From Robertmurraya sp047302285 (GTDB lineage: Bacteria; Bacillota; Bacilli; Bacillales; Cytobacillaceae): a stretch of DNA of 64,000 nucleotides. Of this stretch, positions 16,854-26,900 are shown in pieces. The stretch spans positions 2,232,001 to 2,296,000 of the forward strand of contig NZ_CP154845.1 in assembly GCF_047302285.1 (NCBI RefSeq). The letters are read 5' to 3'. The position numbers were made by a program, and so were the translations under genes. Numbering within the stretch: the stretch's first letter is position 1; each line of letters begins with the position of its first letter. A model generated the notes under the pieces. It worked only from the letters and a program-made list of their open reading frames with translations. It did not search any database and was not told the DNA's origin.

Positions 16854-17486
16854 TTGATAAAAGCAATTATTTTTGATTTTGATGGAACGCTAGTGGATAC
16901 CGAGACAATGTGGTATCGAATGTATAAAGAAGTGTTACTTCATAAATATGAGATTCATTTACCACTAGAGGAGTTTGCTAAAGTAATAGGGACAACAGAT
17001 GAGGCTTTATATGCTTACGTAAATACTCAAACGCAAACAAAGATTGATTTTATTCAATTAGAAAAAGAGATTCATAGTAAGATAATCGCACAAAAAGAGC
17101 AACTTGTTCTTAGAGATGGGGCAGAGGAATTAATTAAAATGGCTCAAAAAATGAACTTAAAGATCGGTATTGCCTCAAGTTCTCCACGAAAATGGATAGA
17201 AGATCTTTTGGAACATCTTCACATAAGAGATTATTTTTCTGTCATTAGATCGAAAGATGATGTCTCAGAAGTAAAACCAAATCCTGAGCTCTATGTTAAA
17301 GCGGTAGAGGCTCTAGATGTCCTTCCTCAAGAGGCCATTGCGATAGAAGATTCGGCAAATGGGAGTATGGCGGCTATTGAAGCGGGTCTTATCACAATGG
17401 TTGTCCCCAATGAAGTAACCAAATTTCTTCAATTTGATAAAAGGGCATTCGTTTATGAACGTTTTGCCGATATTCAACTAAGTTAA
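16854..17486 (+). CDS. HAD-family hydrolase, beta-phosphoglucomutase-like
   Basis: A class IA haloacid-dehalogenase phosphatase or mutase. Motif I is IFDFDGTLVDTE with both catalytic aspartates, motif II is IASSSPRKW, motif III includes the Lys of SEVKPNPELY, and motif IV is AIEDSANG. The helical cap lies between motifs I and II. Length of about 210 residues and overall pattern resemble B. subtilis YhcW. The substrate is probably a small phosphosugar but cannot be read from sequence. The TTG at 16854 is preferred, eight bases after AAGGTGG. Confidence 0.9.
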   Translation: MIKAIIFDFDGTLVDTETMWYRMYKEVLLHKYEIHLPLEEFAKVIGTTDEALYAYVNTQTQTKIDFIQLEKEIHSKIIAQKEQLVLRDGAEELIKMAQKMNLKIGIASSSPRKWIEDLLEHLHIRDYFSVIRSKDDVSEVKPNPELYVKAVEALDVLPQEAIAIEDSANGSMAAIEAGLITMVVPNEVTKFLQFDKRAFVYERFADIQLS

Positions 17487-17492
17487 TAATAA

Positions 17493-17537
17493 AAAAACGG
17501 CTTTGAACCTATTGTATAGGAACAAAGCCGTTTTTAT
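17493..17537. terminator. bidirectional terminator
   Basis: A 13-bp outer stem (17493-17505 with 17523-17535) plus an inner CCTAT/ATAGG stem separates the HAD gene and the convergent ABC-F gene. Confidence 0.85.
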
Positions 17538-17571
17538 GATCGCTTTTCTCGTAACTTGAGTAAAGGTCGTA

Positions 17572-19191
17572 TTAATTATACATAGCAGCAATTTGTTTTT
17601 GTAATGGTTCATCTTCTAAATACTCATCATAGGTTACTTGTTTATCAACCATTCCGCTTGGTGTTAACTCAATAATGCGGTTGGCAATCGTTTGAATAAA
17701 CTGATGGTCATGAGAAGCGAAAATCATGGAACCTTTAAAGTTAATTAAACCGTTATTTAAGGCAGTAATAGACTCAAGGTCTAAGTGGTTCGTTGGTTCA
17801 TCAAGAAGAAGAACATTGGAGCCACTTAACATCATTTTCGAAAGCATACAACGGACCTTTTCTCCTCCTGAAAGGACACTTGCTTTCTTAAGCACTTCTT
17901 CACCAGAGAATAACATTCTTCCTAGGAATCCACGAAGGAAGCTTTCACTTTGGTCATTAGGTGAGAATTGACGCAACCAATCAACTAAAGTGAGATCACT
18001 GTTTTCAAAGTACTCTGAGTTGTCCTTTGGAAAATAGGCTTGAGACGTCGTAACACCCCATTTAAAGCTACCACTGTCAGGCTCCATTTCACCCATTAGT
18101 ATTTTGAAAAGCGTTGTTTTTGCTAATTCGTTCGGTCCTACAAGAGCAATTTTATCGTCCTTATTCATGACAAAGCTGATATTATCAAGTACTTTCACAC
18201 CATCAATGGTCTTTGTGACCCCTTCAACTCTTAAAAGGTCATTGCCAATTTCACGCTCAGGTGTAAATCCAACATATGGATATTTACGGGAAGAAGGTCT
18301 AATATCATCTAATTGAATTTTATCAAGCAATTTTTTACGTGAAGTTGCTTGTTTCGATTTTGAAGCATTTGCACTAAATCGAGCGATAAACGCCTGTAGT
18401 TCTTTGATTTTCTCTTCTTTTTTCTTGTTTTGATCTTGGGCCATTCTTGAAGCCAATTGGCTAGACTCATACCAGAAATCATAGTTTCCGACATAGATCT
18501 GAATTTTTCCAAAGTCTAAATCGGCAATATGTGTACAAACTTTATTTAAAAAGTGACGGTCATGGGATACAACAATGACTGTATTTTCAAAGTTAATAAG
18601 GAATTCTTCTAACCATTGGATTGCCTTAATGTCTAAGTGGTTCGTTGGCTCGTCCAAAAGCAATACGTCAGGCTTTCCGAATAAAGCTTGGGCAAGTAAA
18701 ACCTTTACTTTTTCGCCGCCGGATAAATCAGCCATTTTCTTTGTATGAAGATCTTCTTCAATACCTAGACCTTTTAAAAGGATTGCGGCCTCAGATTCAG
18801 CTTCCCAACCATTTAATTCAGCAAATTCACCTTCTAGCTCAGCTGCTTTCATTCCGTCCTCATCGGTAAAATCAGCCTTCATATAAATCGCGTCTTTTTC
18901 TTGCATCACTTGATAGAGGCGAGCGTGTCCCATGATCACGACTTTAAGAACTTCTTCTTCCTCGTATTCAAAATGATTTTGCTTTAATACCGCTAATCTT
19001 TCTCCAGGACCTAAATGAACAGTTCCTGTTTGAGATTCGATTTCACCAGAGATTATTTTTAAAAAAGTTGATTTTCCAGCACCGTTTGCCCCAATTAAGC
19101 CATAACAGTTTCCTGGAGTAAACTTGATATTTACATCTTCAAAAAGCTTCCGATCACCATATCGCAAACTTACGTCAGTTACAGTTAACAT
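17572..19191 (-). CDS. ABC-F family ATPase (YkpA/YbiT type)
   Basis: Two tandem ABC ATPase domains without membrane segments, 539 residues, the architecture of ribosome-associated ABC-F proteins. Domain 1 has Walker A GANGAGKST, signature LSGGEKVKVLLAQAL and Walker B DVLLLDEPTNHLD. Domain 2 has signature LSGGEKVRCMLSKM and DEPTNHLD, but its Walker A reads GPNELAKTT, with Glu-Leu-Ala in place of Gly-Ala-Gly before the Lys. The interdomain linker is charged (QDQNKKKEEKIKELQ). It probably acts on translating ribosomes; antibiotic resistance is not implied. A GGAGGT site precedes the ATG. Confidence 0.92.
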   Translation of the reverse strand: MLTVTDVSLRYGDRKLFEDVNIKFTPGNCYGLIGANGAGKSTFLKIISGEIESQTGTVHLGPGERLAVLKQNHFEYEEEEVLKVVIMGHARLYQVMQEKDAIYMKADFTDEDGMKAAELEGEFAELNGWEAESEAAILLKGLGIEEDLHTKKMADLSGGEKVKVLLAQALFGKPDVLLLDEPTNHLDIKAIQWLEEFLINFENTVIVVSHDRHFLNKVCTHIADLDFGKIQIYVGNYDFWYESSQLASRMAQDQNKKKEEKIKELQAFIARFSANASKSKQATSRKKLLDKIQLDDIRPSSRKYPYVGFTPEREIGNDLLRVEGVTKTIDGVKVLDNISFVMNKDDKIALVGPNELAKTTLFKILMGEMEPDSGSFKWGVTTSQAYFPKDNSEYFENSDLTLVDWLRQFSPNDQSESFLRGFLGRMLFSGEEVLKKASVLSGGEKVRCMLSKMMLSGSNVLLLDEPTNHLDLESITALNNGLINFKGSMIFASHDHQFIQTIANRIIELTPSGMVDKQVTYDEYLEDEPLQKQIAAMYN

Positions 19192-19323
19192 TTACTACCT
19201 CCAAATAAGCAATATCTCTCATTATAACATTTTCTAAGGTACAAGTGGAGTCTTTTTATTTCCAATCGAAAAATGAAGGAAGGATTTTTCCTAATAATCA
19301 AGAATATTAAAGAAAAGTCTTAA

Positions 19324-19337
19324 ATAAAACGCTTTCA
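19324..19337 (+). promoter_or_regulatory. possible cre site upstream of the acylase gene
   Basis: The core AAAACGCTTTCA matches the CcpA cre consensus at 12 of 14 positions, about 50 bases before the acylase start. A single match of this kind is suggestive only. Confidence 0.3.
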
Positions 19338-19384
19338 TAAAGTAGCGAAGCTGGACATGGGAAAGGCAGAGAAGGGGGAAGACG

Positions 19385-21760
19385 ATGGAAGTTGCAGTAC
19401 ATTCAGAGGTGAAAAGGGGAAAACGCTGGAAAAGAATTATCGCGTGGACAATAAGTATTGTTATGGTGTTATTGTTAGCGATCGCAGTTGGATTATATAC
19501 CTATATTACAAGGGCGCATCCAAAGCTTGAGGGAGAAATCAAGCTATTTGGATTACAAGAGACAGTAGAAGTCATTCGGGATGAAAATGGTGTGCCTCAT
19601 ATTCAGGCGAGCAATGAGGAAGATTTATATTTAGCTCAAGGTTATATTCAAGCGCAGGATCGTCTATTTCAAATGGACTTAAGTCGCCGTCAAGCTTCAG
19701 GTCGATTAAGTGAAGTAGTTGGAGAAGCGGCTTTAAATAATGATAAGTACTTTCTGACATTAGGCCTAAGACGTGCAGCTGTTGCATCCTATGAACAGTA
19801 TTCGGCTTCAGCAAAGCATGTACTCGATAAGTTTGCAGAAGGAGTGAATCTTTATATTCATGAACTTCGCGAAAATGGGAAATGGCCGATTGAATTCAAA
19901 CTTCTTGGGTATGAGTCAGAGGATTGGACGCCCATTGATTCTTTAACAATAGGCAAATATATGGCGTTTGACTTAGGGGGACATTGGGAAAATCAAGCCT
20001 TTCGCTACTATCTCCTGCAAAATTTTCCAGAGGAAAAGGCGTATGATTTGTTTCCAACTTATCCGGATGAAGCGCCATACATCATTAGTAAAGAAGAATT
20101 AGATATCGAAAAAAGCTTTGCACAAGCAGTCATTCCTCATGAATATAATGGAAGCAATAATTGGGTTGTAAGTGGATCGAAGACGGCTTCAGGAAAACCA
20201 GTCCTTGCTGATGATCCTCATCTATCGTTAGCAACGCCTTCAATTTGGTACCAAATGCATCTTGAGGCACCGACAGTAAATGTGAGTGGCGTTATTTTTG
20301 CAGGAATTCCTGGCATTATTCTAGGACAGAATGAACAAATTGCATGGGGAGTTACCAATACAGGTCCTGACGTTCAAGATTTATATATTGAAAAAAGAAA
20401 TCCAGATAATCCTTATGAATTTCTTTACAATCATAGTTGGGAAGAGGCAACGGTCATTAAAGAAGAAATTCAAATAAAGGATGAGAAGTCTGTAGAATAT
20501 GAAGTAGTTATAACGAGGCATGGCCCAGTCGTATCAGAGTTTGCTGCTGATAGTGGAAAAGAGACAGTTTTGTCCTTACAATGGACTGCACTTGAACCTT
20601 CTTCAGAACTTGAGGCAGTGCTTAATATGAATAAGTCTGGAAATTGGGAAGAGTTTGAGGAAGCACTTGAAGGGTTCCATACTCCTGCACAGAATTTTGT
20701 CTTTGCTGCAACAGATGGAACGATTGCCTATAAGGCGAATGGAAAAATTCCGATTCGTAAAAAAGGAAATGGGCTATTGCCGGTACCTGGCTGGACCGAT
20801 GAATATGGTTGGGTAGATTATATCCCATATGATGAGCTACCGCGTACTGTCAATCCAAAGGAAGGCTTTATATCAACAGCTAATAATAAAGTAATGGGGG
20901 ATGACTATCCATATCATATTAGTCATGATTGGGCACAGCCCTTTAGACAAATGAGAATTCAAGAGGTTCTTTCAGGTTCAACTCAAATTACTGCTGAAGA
21001 TATGATGGACTTACAAATGGATCAAATGAATTTACAAGCAAAAGAGTTTGTCCCAGTATTTATCGAATTATTAAAGTCTTCTAATGATGAACAAGTTGCT
21101 AAAGCCATATCTATATTAGACAAATGGGATTTTATCGATGACCCGGAGCAAGCAGCACCACTACTTTTTAATCTATGGATGGTCGAGATCCAAAAAGTCC
21201 TTTTGGAAGACGAAATTCCTCAAGAAACGCTCGATTTATTTGGAGGCAAGCGACAGGCTGTTGATCAACTGCTTAGAAGAGCTATTAAAGGTAATCCTGG
21301 CCCATGGATGGAGGAGCACGGGGGGATCGTTAACGTATTGGTAGAGTCTTTACTTCGTGTCATAGAGGATTTAGAAGGTCAGCAAGGAAACAATATGGAG
21401 AAATGGCAATGGGGAAACTATCATCAAATCTATTTTCCTCATCCTTTATCTAGTGTGAAGCCATTACATCTTTTATTTAATCAGGAAGGGAAAATACCTG
21501 TCGGTGGAAGTGCTGTTACGGTGCAAGCAGCGGCATTTAAAGACGATGGGACCGTTAACCATGGAGGCTCTTGGAGATTCGTCATTGATATGAATGATAC
21601 GACGACTAGTTATCATCTCGTTGGCCCAGGTCAATCTGGACATGTGCTTCATAAATGGTATGATGATCAATTAAAGAGCTGGGTCGATGGAACTTATCAT
21701 AAAACAAGTATTCAACAAGTTGCAGGAGAATCTTTAACGTTGTACCCCGAAGATGAATAA
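19385..21760 (+). CDS. penicillin acylase family protein (Ntn hydrolase)
   Basis: A 791-residue amidohydrolase of the penicillin G acylase/quorum-quenching acylase family. One membrane helix near residues 18-40 (WTISIVMVLLLAIAVGLYTY) anchors it outside the cell. The alpha part has RDENGVPHIQASNEEDLYLA and YIQAQDRLFQMD. Autoproteolysis should expose Ser257 of NGSNNWVVSG as the beta-chain N-terminal nucleophile, and later blocks such as GIPGIILGQNEQIAWGVTN are typical. The substrate may be a peptidic or N-acyl compound, possibly a homoserine lactone, but this cannot be decided here. It is monocistronic, with a GAAGGGGGA site. Confidence 0.9.
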   Translation: MEVAVHSEVKRGKRWKRIIAWTISIVMVLLLAIAVGLYTYITRAHPKLEGEIKLFGLQETVEVIRDENGVPHIQASNEEDLYLAQGYIQAQDRLFQMDLSRRQASGRLSEVVGEAALNNDKYFLTLGLRRAAVASYEQYSASAKHVLDKFAEGVNLYIHELRENGKWPIEFKLLGYESEDWTPIDSLTIGKYMAFDLGGHWENQAFRYYLLQNFPEEKAYDLFPTYPDEAPYIISKEELDIEKSFAQAVIPHEYNGSNNWVVSGSKTASGKPVLADDPHLSLATPSIWYQMHLEAPTVNVSGVIFAGIPGIILGQNEQIAWGVTNTGPDVQDLYIEKRNPDNPYEFLYNHSWEEATVIKEEIQIKDEKSVEYEVVITRHGPVVSEFAADSGKETVLSLQWTALEPSSELEAVLNMNKSGNWEEFEEALEGFHTPAQNFVFAATDGTIAYKANGKIPIRKKGNGLLPVPGWTDEYGWVDYIPYDELPRTVNPKEGFISTANNKVMGDDYPYHISHDWAQPFRQMRIQEVLSGSTQITAEDMMDLQMDQMNLQAKEFVPVFIELLKSSNDEQVAKAISILDKWDFIDDPEQAAPLLFNLWMVEIQKVLLEDEIPQETLDLFGGKRQAVDQLLRRAIKGNPGPWMEEHGGIVNVLVESLLRVIEDLEGQQGNNMEKWQWGNYHQIYFPHPLSSVKPLHLLFNQEGKIPVGGSAVTVQAAAFKDDGTVNHGGSWRFVIDMNDTTTSYHLVGPGQSGHVLHKWYDDQLKSWVDGTYHKTSIQQVAGESLTLYPEDE

Positions 21761-21870
21761 TCCGATTGAAAATAAACTTCAAAAAATTAATTTTTTTCGA
21801 TTTTTTCATAGTTTATTCATATTTGTTCGTTACAATAGACTTAACCAAGAACGGAAAAGGAGTTTTTCAA

Positions 21871-21993
21871 ATGGATAAAAAGAAGCTAGTAGAACTTGTT
21901 GATCGTTTAAAAAAGTCCGGAATAAAAGCTAGCATTACAAAACCTCGGAAGACTTTATTAATGCTTCAACAACAAACAGCACCAAGCAACTAA
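21871..21993 (+). CDS. small basic protein (40 aa), unknown
   Basis: From ATG 21871 with AAAAGGAG upstream, a 40-residue helical basic peptide is encoded: MDKKKLVELVDRLKKSGIKA then a Lys/Arg-rich middle and QQQ tail. A strong terminator follows, giving a short monocistronic unit. No family is recognised; it could bind nucleic acid given its charge. Confidence 0.55.
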   Translation: MDKKKLVELVDRLKKSGIKASITKPRKTLLMLQQQTAPSN

Positions 21994-22002
21994 TAAACAA
22001 TT

Positions 22003-22048
22003 AAAAAGGAAGTGGTGATTGATTTGAATTCACCGCTTCCTTTTTTCG
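22003..22048. terminator. intrinsic terminator
   Basis: A 16-bp stem (22003-22018 with 22030-22045), imperfect at one position, is followed by TTTTTTCG. It ends the 40-aa gene and may also serve the convergent sco gene. Confidence 0.85.
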
Positions 22049-22102
22049 TTATGGTGCACTTCCGCTTATATTCTTCTACTTAGTTCGCGATAGAATCGCC
22101 TT

Positions 22103-22705
22103 TTAATCAATCTTCTTCATGATTTTGTTAAACATGTCTTCTCGATTGAATTCTTCTCCCATTGGGTATTTCTTTATATAACGATTATTTTCATCTAAAA
22201 GGTAGACGAAAGTAGAATGAATAAAGAAACCGTCGCCTGGGTCTCTATATTGAAATTGGAAGGTTCCTGCTAGTTCTTCAATTTCTTTTAGATCTTCTTT
22301 AATATTATTTTGGTCTCCTGTTAAAAAGAGCCAATTCCCATCATCTTCGACTTCAAAGTTATACATATATTGCTGAAGGACTTCTGGTGTATCCTTGTAC
22401 GGGTCAATCGTAATGGTGATGAATTGAACTTTGTCACCAAACACACCTGCATCTTGTAAATCTTTCTTTAGCAGATTCATTTTAAGCGTTGTTGTAGGAC
22501 AGATATCAGGACAGTTTGTATACATAAATTCTACTACTTTTAGTTTTTTATCGGACTCAGAAAATTTGTATACTTCATTGTTCATTGTAACTAAATCAAT
22601 ATCCTCTGGTATTGTGGCCATCTTATCACGAATTAAGAAAAAGGAAATCCCCGCAGTAATCGCGATGGCTACGATTACACTACATAAAATATATATTTTC
22701 TTCAT
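22103..22705 (-). CDS. Sco1/SenC family copper chaperone
   Basis: A thioredoxin-fold Sco protein that delivers copper to the CuA site of cytochrome c oxidase. An N-terminal membrane anchor (residues 4-25) leaves the domain outside. The CPDIC motif supplies the two copper-binding Cys (65 and 69) and FFIHSTF the conserved His. Length of 200 residues resembles B. subtilis YpmQ. ATG 22705 is chosen because GGAGGT lies just upstream; an ATG at 22720 overlaps that site. Oxidase genes are not in the window. Confidence 0.92.
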   Translation of the reverse strand: MKKIYILCSVIVAIAITAGISFFLIRDKMATIPEDIDLVTMNNEVYKFSESDKKLKVVEFMYTNCPDICPTTTLKMNLLKKDLQDAGVFGDKVQFITITIDPYKDTPEVLQQYMYNFEVEDDGNWLFLTGDQNNIKEDLKEIEELAGTFQFQYRDPGDGFFIHSTFVYLLDENNRYIKKYPMGEEFNREDMFNKIMKKID

Positions 22706-22914
22706 TTTGTAACCTCCCATATTAAAGATAAAAAAATAGTAAGGAAAATACTATGGATATATTGTGAACTTATTAAATGGGAGAGAGAAAACGCTTGAAA
22801 TTGTTATGAATGGCGTATTTTGTCGAAATATTAGGAAATTTCTATCGTTAAAAATGATGAAAAACAGGATATTTATAGTAAAATAGAAATAACCGAAAAA
22901 TTAGGGGGATTTGT

Positions 22915-23643
22915 ATGAATAGGGATAGAGTCTTAATTGTTGATGACGATCCTGATATTCGGAATATTTTAAAACTATATTTAGAAAAAGAGGGATTTGA
23001 AATTGTTTCTGTAACAGAAGGAAGCGTTGCCATTAATACAATAGATGGATTTAAACCGGATTTAATCATCCTAGATATTATGATGCCAGGAATAGATGGA
23101 TATGAGACGTGTCAGGGAATTCGGGAAAAAACAGATGCTCCTATTCTTTTTTTAAGTGCCAAAGAGGACGATTTAGATAAGATCCTTGGCTTAAGAATAG
23201 GAGGAGATGATTATATAACAAAACCTTTTAGTCCAGGTGTATTAGTGGCTAGAATAAAAGCACATTTAAGAAGAACAAGGATCTCTCGATATAAAAAGGA
23301 AATAACGGCTGAAAGAAGTGTGATTGAGTTTCCTGGGTTAACGATTGATTTGGACAGTTGTCATGTTCGCAGTGAAGGAACAACGGTATCTTTAGCAGCA
23401 AAGGAATATCAACTATTGTCCTTGTTATGTCAAAATGTTGAAAAAGTGTTTAGTGTAGAGCAATTATTTCAGCTGATTTGGGGTGAAAACAGTCTTGGTG
23501 ATAATCGAACCGTCATGGTCCATATTAGTAATTTACGAAAAAAGATCGAGCCCAATCCTACCAAACCTATTTATATTTTGACGGTCAGGGGAATAGGTTA
23601 TAAATTTAATGGTTACATCCATGATATTTCACAATCAATTTAA
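22915..23643 (+). CDS. OmpR/PhoB-family response regulator
   Basis: A receiver domain (residues 1-120) has the acidic pocket IVDDDPD, phospho-acceptor Asp54 (LIILDIMMPG) and the conserved Lys in DDYITKPF. A winged-helix DNA-binding domain follows (about 135-235), with the family ending ILTVRGIGYKF. The 242-residue length is typical. No kinase lies directly downstream in an operon; the nearest is the giant multidomain kinase starting about 300 bases later on the same strand, beyond a divergent SinI-like gene. That kinase is the natural candidate partner, but pairing is inferred. Confidence 0.94.
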   Translation: MNRDRVLIVDDDPDIRNILKLYLEKEGFEIVSVTEGSVAINTIDGFKPDLIILDIMMPGIDGYETCQGIREKTDAPILFLSAKEDDLDKILGLRIGGDDYITKPFSPGVLVARIKAHLRRTRISRYKKEITAERSVIEFPGLTIDLDSCHVRSEGTTVSLAAKEYQLLSLLCQNVEKVFSVEQLFQLIWGENSLGDNRTVMVHISNLRKKIEPNPTKPIYILTVRGIGYKFNGYIHDISQSI

Positions 23644-23691
23644 TTGATTCTTAACGTTCACCATTTGAAAAACCAGTTTAGGATATATGTA

Positions 23692-23835
23692 TCATTTATT
23701 ACACAAGAAATGCCTCACCTCTTCCTTTGTTAATCCTAAACGTTTTGCTTCTAAAATTAAACATAGCCATTCTTCATCTATACTATTCGGCAGAATGGCA
23801 ATTGTCAGTTGCTCCAATTCGGTGACTTTTTCCAT
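23692..23835 (-). CDS. SinI-like anti-repressor peptide (47 aa)
   Basis: A 47-residue product from ATG 23835, with GGAGGT upstream. Its core SIDEEWLCLILEAKRLGLTK then EEVRHFLCNK follows the SinI pattern (x-D-x-E-W-x-x-L-x-x-E-A-K-x-x-x-x-x-x-E-E-I-R-x-x-L). In B. subtilis, SinI binds the biofilm repressor SinR through this helical hook. No sinR is adjacent. The gene is divergent from a giant histidine kinase and sits behind a response regulator, so it may couple that signalling locus to a SinR-type protein encoded elsewhere. Confidence 0.8.
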   Translation of the reverse strand: MEKVTELEQLTIAILPNSIDEEWLCLILEAKRLGLTKEEVRHFLCNK

Positions 23836-23911
23836 AATTACCTCCAGTTTATTCACGAAATATTCACAAAATAATAATAGTATATGAACTATAAGTACAG
23901 TTCAAACTTAG

Positions 23912-23933
23912 TTAAAGTTTTATTAAAGTTTTA
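23912..23933 (+). repeat. tandem 11-bp direct repeat upstream of the giant kinase
   Basis: TTAAAGTTTTA occurs twice with no gap (23912-23922 and 23923-23933). An 11-bp period places both copies on one DNA face, the usual layout of OmpR-family operators, and the neighbouring gene encodes such a regulator. Confidence 0.5.
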
Positions 23934-23987
23934 ATTATGAAAAAATTCAACTTGTGTTTTTTCAAGTTATTAATGGGTGTGAGATGG

Positions 23988-26900
23988 ATGTTGCAAGTAC
24001 CAGGATATGAGATAACTCGAATTTTGGATTCGACGAATAACCTAGACTATTATGAAGGAATTAAACAAGAAAATGGTAAAAGAGTAGTAATCCTGCATTC
24101 AATCTCTTTTACAAAGCTAGGTTACGAGAAGAAAGAATGGACAGAACAGCCATTTCTCATCGAACCAATTGAAATTCAGTCATATGAGTATCATCACTCT
24201 ATTGTTTATGACTATTTCCCTTTTGAAAAAACACTTGAATCCCTTATAAGACAAAATCTTCTTTCTATCGAACAAATTTTATCTATATCTATTGAATTAG
24301 CTACTTTCCTTGTGAAAATACATCAGCAGAAAGGATTATTTGGAAGTTTTAACCCTGCTAGTATTTTGGTCCATCTTACTGACAAGAAGTTATATGTTGC
24401 GACTCCCATTTGGGCAATGAATCATGGGGAGCTACAACGTATTCTGTATAGTTCACCTGAGCTAACAGGAAGAATGGAGAAAGATGCGGATTCCCGTTCT
24501 GATCTATATTCTTTTGGGGTTGTACTGTATGAGATGTTAACCGGTCAATTACCGTTTCCAAAAGCTGATCTTATCGAAATTGTCCATGCACACTTTACAA
24601 AGATTGCTACTCCACCATCGAATTTCAGCTCTGAAATTCCCGATCAATTGTCACTTATCACTCAAAAACTTTTAGAAAAATCCCCTGAAAAGAGATACCA
24701 ATCGGCTTTTTCATTAAAGAAAGACCTAGAGAGATGCCAATTCGAGTGGAAAAGAGAAGGGAAGATCTCCAATTTTTTACTTGGGCAAGAAGATGCTGTC
24801 AATAAAGAAAAGGAGAAAAAGTTATTTGGACGAGAAAAGGAGCTCCAGGAACTTAATACGTTATTTAGTAAGGCAGAAGCAGGAAACACTGAATTTGTAC
24901 ATATAAGTGGAAATTCTGGTAGTGGAAAGACGGCACTTGTAAACGCATTTATACAATCTTGTGAAAAGAAAGACGTCATTGTTGCTACGGGAAAATGGGA
25001 CCAATATGAAAGAAATGTGCCGTACGGTCCGATTATTCAAGCATGGAAAAAGATTTTCCGTACAATTCTTTCTCAAGGTGAGAGTTCCACTACAAAATGG
25101 AGGAAACTGTTTCTTGAAAAACTCGGTCACCGTTGCCAAATACTTTCCGATCTGATTCCTGAGTTTACTTGGATTATTGGCCAGCAAACATTTGCTGAAA
25201 AAATTGGAGCGCTGGAGAGACATAACAGTATCCTTATCACGTTTCAGCAATTTTTATCAGTGTTAACGGAAGAATTTACACTTCTCCTATTTATTGATGA
25301 TATCCAATGGGCAGATCAACCTACTCTAGAACTCCTTCGTTATTTAGCGAAAGATAGAGAGTTCCCTAAGCTTCTTGTTGTTTTAGCTGGCAGAGATGAA
25401 ATGGAACAAAGTGCAAAATCCTTGCAAAATATAAAACTCGTTCAAGATTTAAATGGGAAAAGTATTTATGTAAGAGCTCTTAATAAAAAGGAAGTTTCGG
25501 AATGGCTCGACCAACGTTACCATTTTCAAGGTGATTTTAACAATTTAACCACTTATACTTACAATCTTTCGCAGGGGAATCCTTTTTTTCTAGAGCAGAT
25601 CTTAATCACTTTAGAAAAGGAAAACTATATAACGTTAAATACTCATACTAATCGTTATCAATTTCACATAAGTAGATTTCCTATTAATTTGATTGGCAAT
25701 AACATTGTCGATCATATAAAAAACAAGCTTGCTCAGTTATCTTCACCTGTGACAAAGACGTTGAAATTCGTATCTTGCCTTGGGACCAATTGTACTTTTA
25801 ATGAAATGGTACAGGTCACGAAAAGTTCCAGGAATGACCTGTTAATGGATTTGTATTTGCTCATTGATGAGGGATTCATTTGTTTTAGTAAACAACAAAA
25901 TATGGAGAATGATATCGTACTAGAATTCATCCACGATAAGGTGCAACAGGCTGTTTACACAAGTATGACACAAGAGGAACAAACCTTCTTGCACTACCAA
26001 ATCGGCTTGAGTAAATGGGAAGAAGAGAATAAATTAGATAATCCCAATCACCTCTACAAACTCACTGATCATCTAAATTTAAGTGTCAGCCTTTTGAATG
26101 AATCACAACAAGAAGCGCTTATACGTATTAATGAGAAAGCAGGCGAATTTGCCAAAAATGCGGCAGCTTTCGATATGGCGTACCACTATTTTTTACAAGG
26201 AAGGAAATTACTGAAAGAGGGCCATTGGGAAAACAACTATCAACTATCGTTTAAAATTTTCGCAGGGTTAGGGGAATGTGCTTATTTAAATAGTGATTTT
26301 GAGGTAGCGGAAAAATCATTTGAATCGCTCTTGAAAAATGCGAAGACGAACAAAGAAAAAATGAGTGTTTATAATCTTAAACTTGTTATGTACACCCATT
26401 TAAGCAAGTTAGACGATGCGGTAAATTCTGGAGCGACTGGATTGAAGCTATTTGGATGGAAGCTTGACCGTCCGATTGGAAAGATAATGATCGTGAAAGA
26501 ATTGTTCCTTATCCAGTTATTGACGTTCAGAAAGAAACCGGAGGAATTCCTTCAGTTGCCACCAATGAAAAACGAAGAGAATCGTCTAATTATGGAGAGT
26601 CTTATTAATATGAATGCACCTTCATACCATGTCAATCAAAATTTAGCTACTTACTTAATGCTTCGTGCTTTACGTTTTACCTTAAAGCACGGGGATACTG
26701 ATATTACGGCTCTCGTTTACAATAATTATGCCTTAATTCTGAGTGCTGGCTTCGGCAATTTTGATAAAAGCTATCAATTTGGAAAACTTGCACTCGCACA
26801 TATCGAGAAGAGACAAGTAAAAAAACTAAAGGCAAGAGTTTATTTTGTCTTTGGTAGTTTTGTGAACCATTGGAAGAACTCTATTTCAACTAGTTTGGAT

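Noticed and set aside
16549..16866. 105-residue minus-strand frame over the YuzL-like gene
   Set aside because: Low-complexity hydrophobic shadow with no ribosome binding site, antisense to a small gene with a strong site and its own terminator.
22785..22800. cre-like sequence in the sco/response-regulator gap
   Set aside because: Only the AAAACGCTT core matches; the flanks differ and neither neighbour is a clear carbon-repression target.
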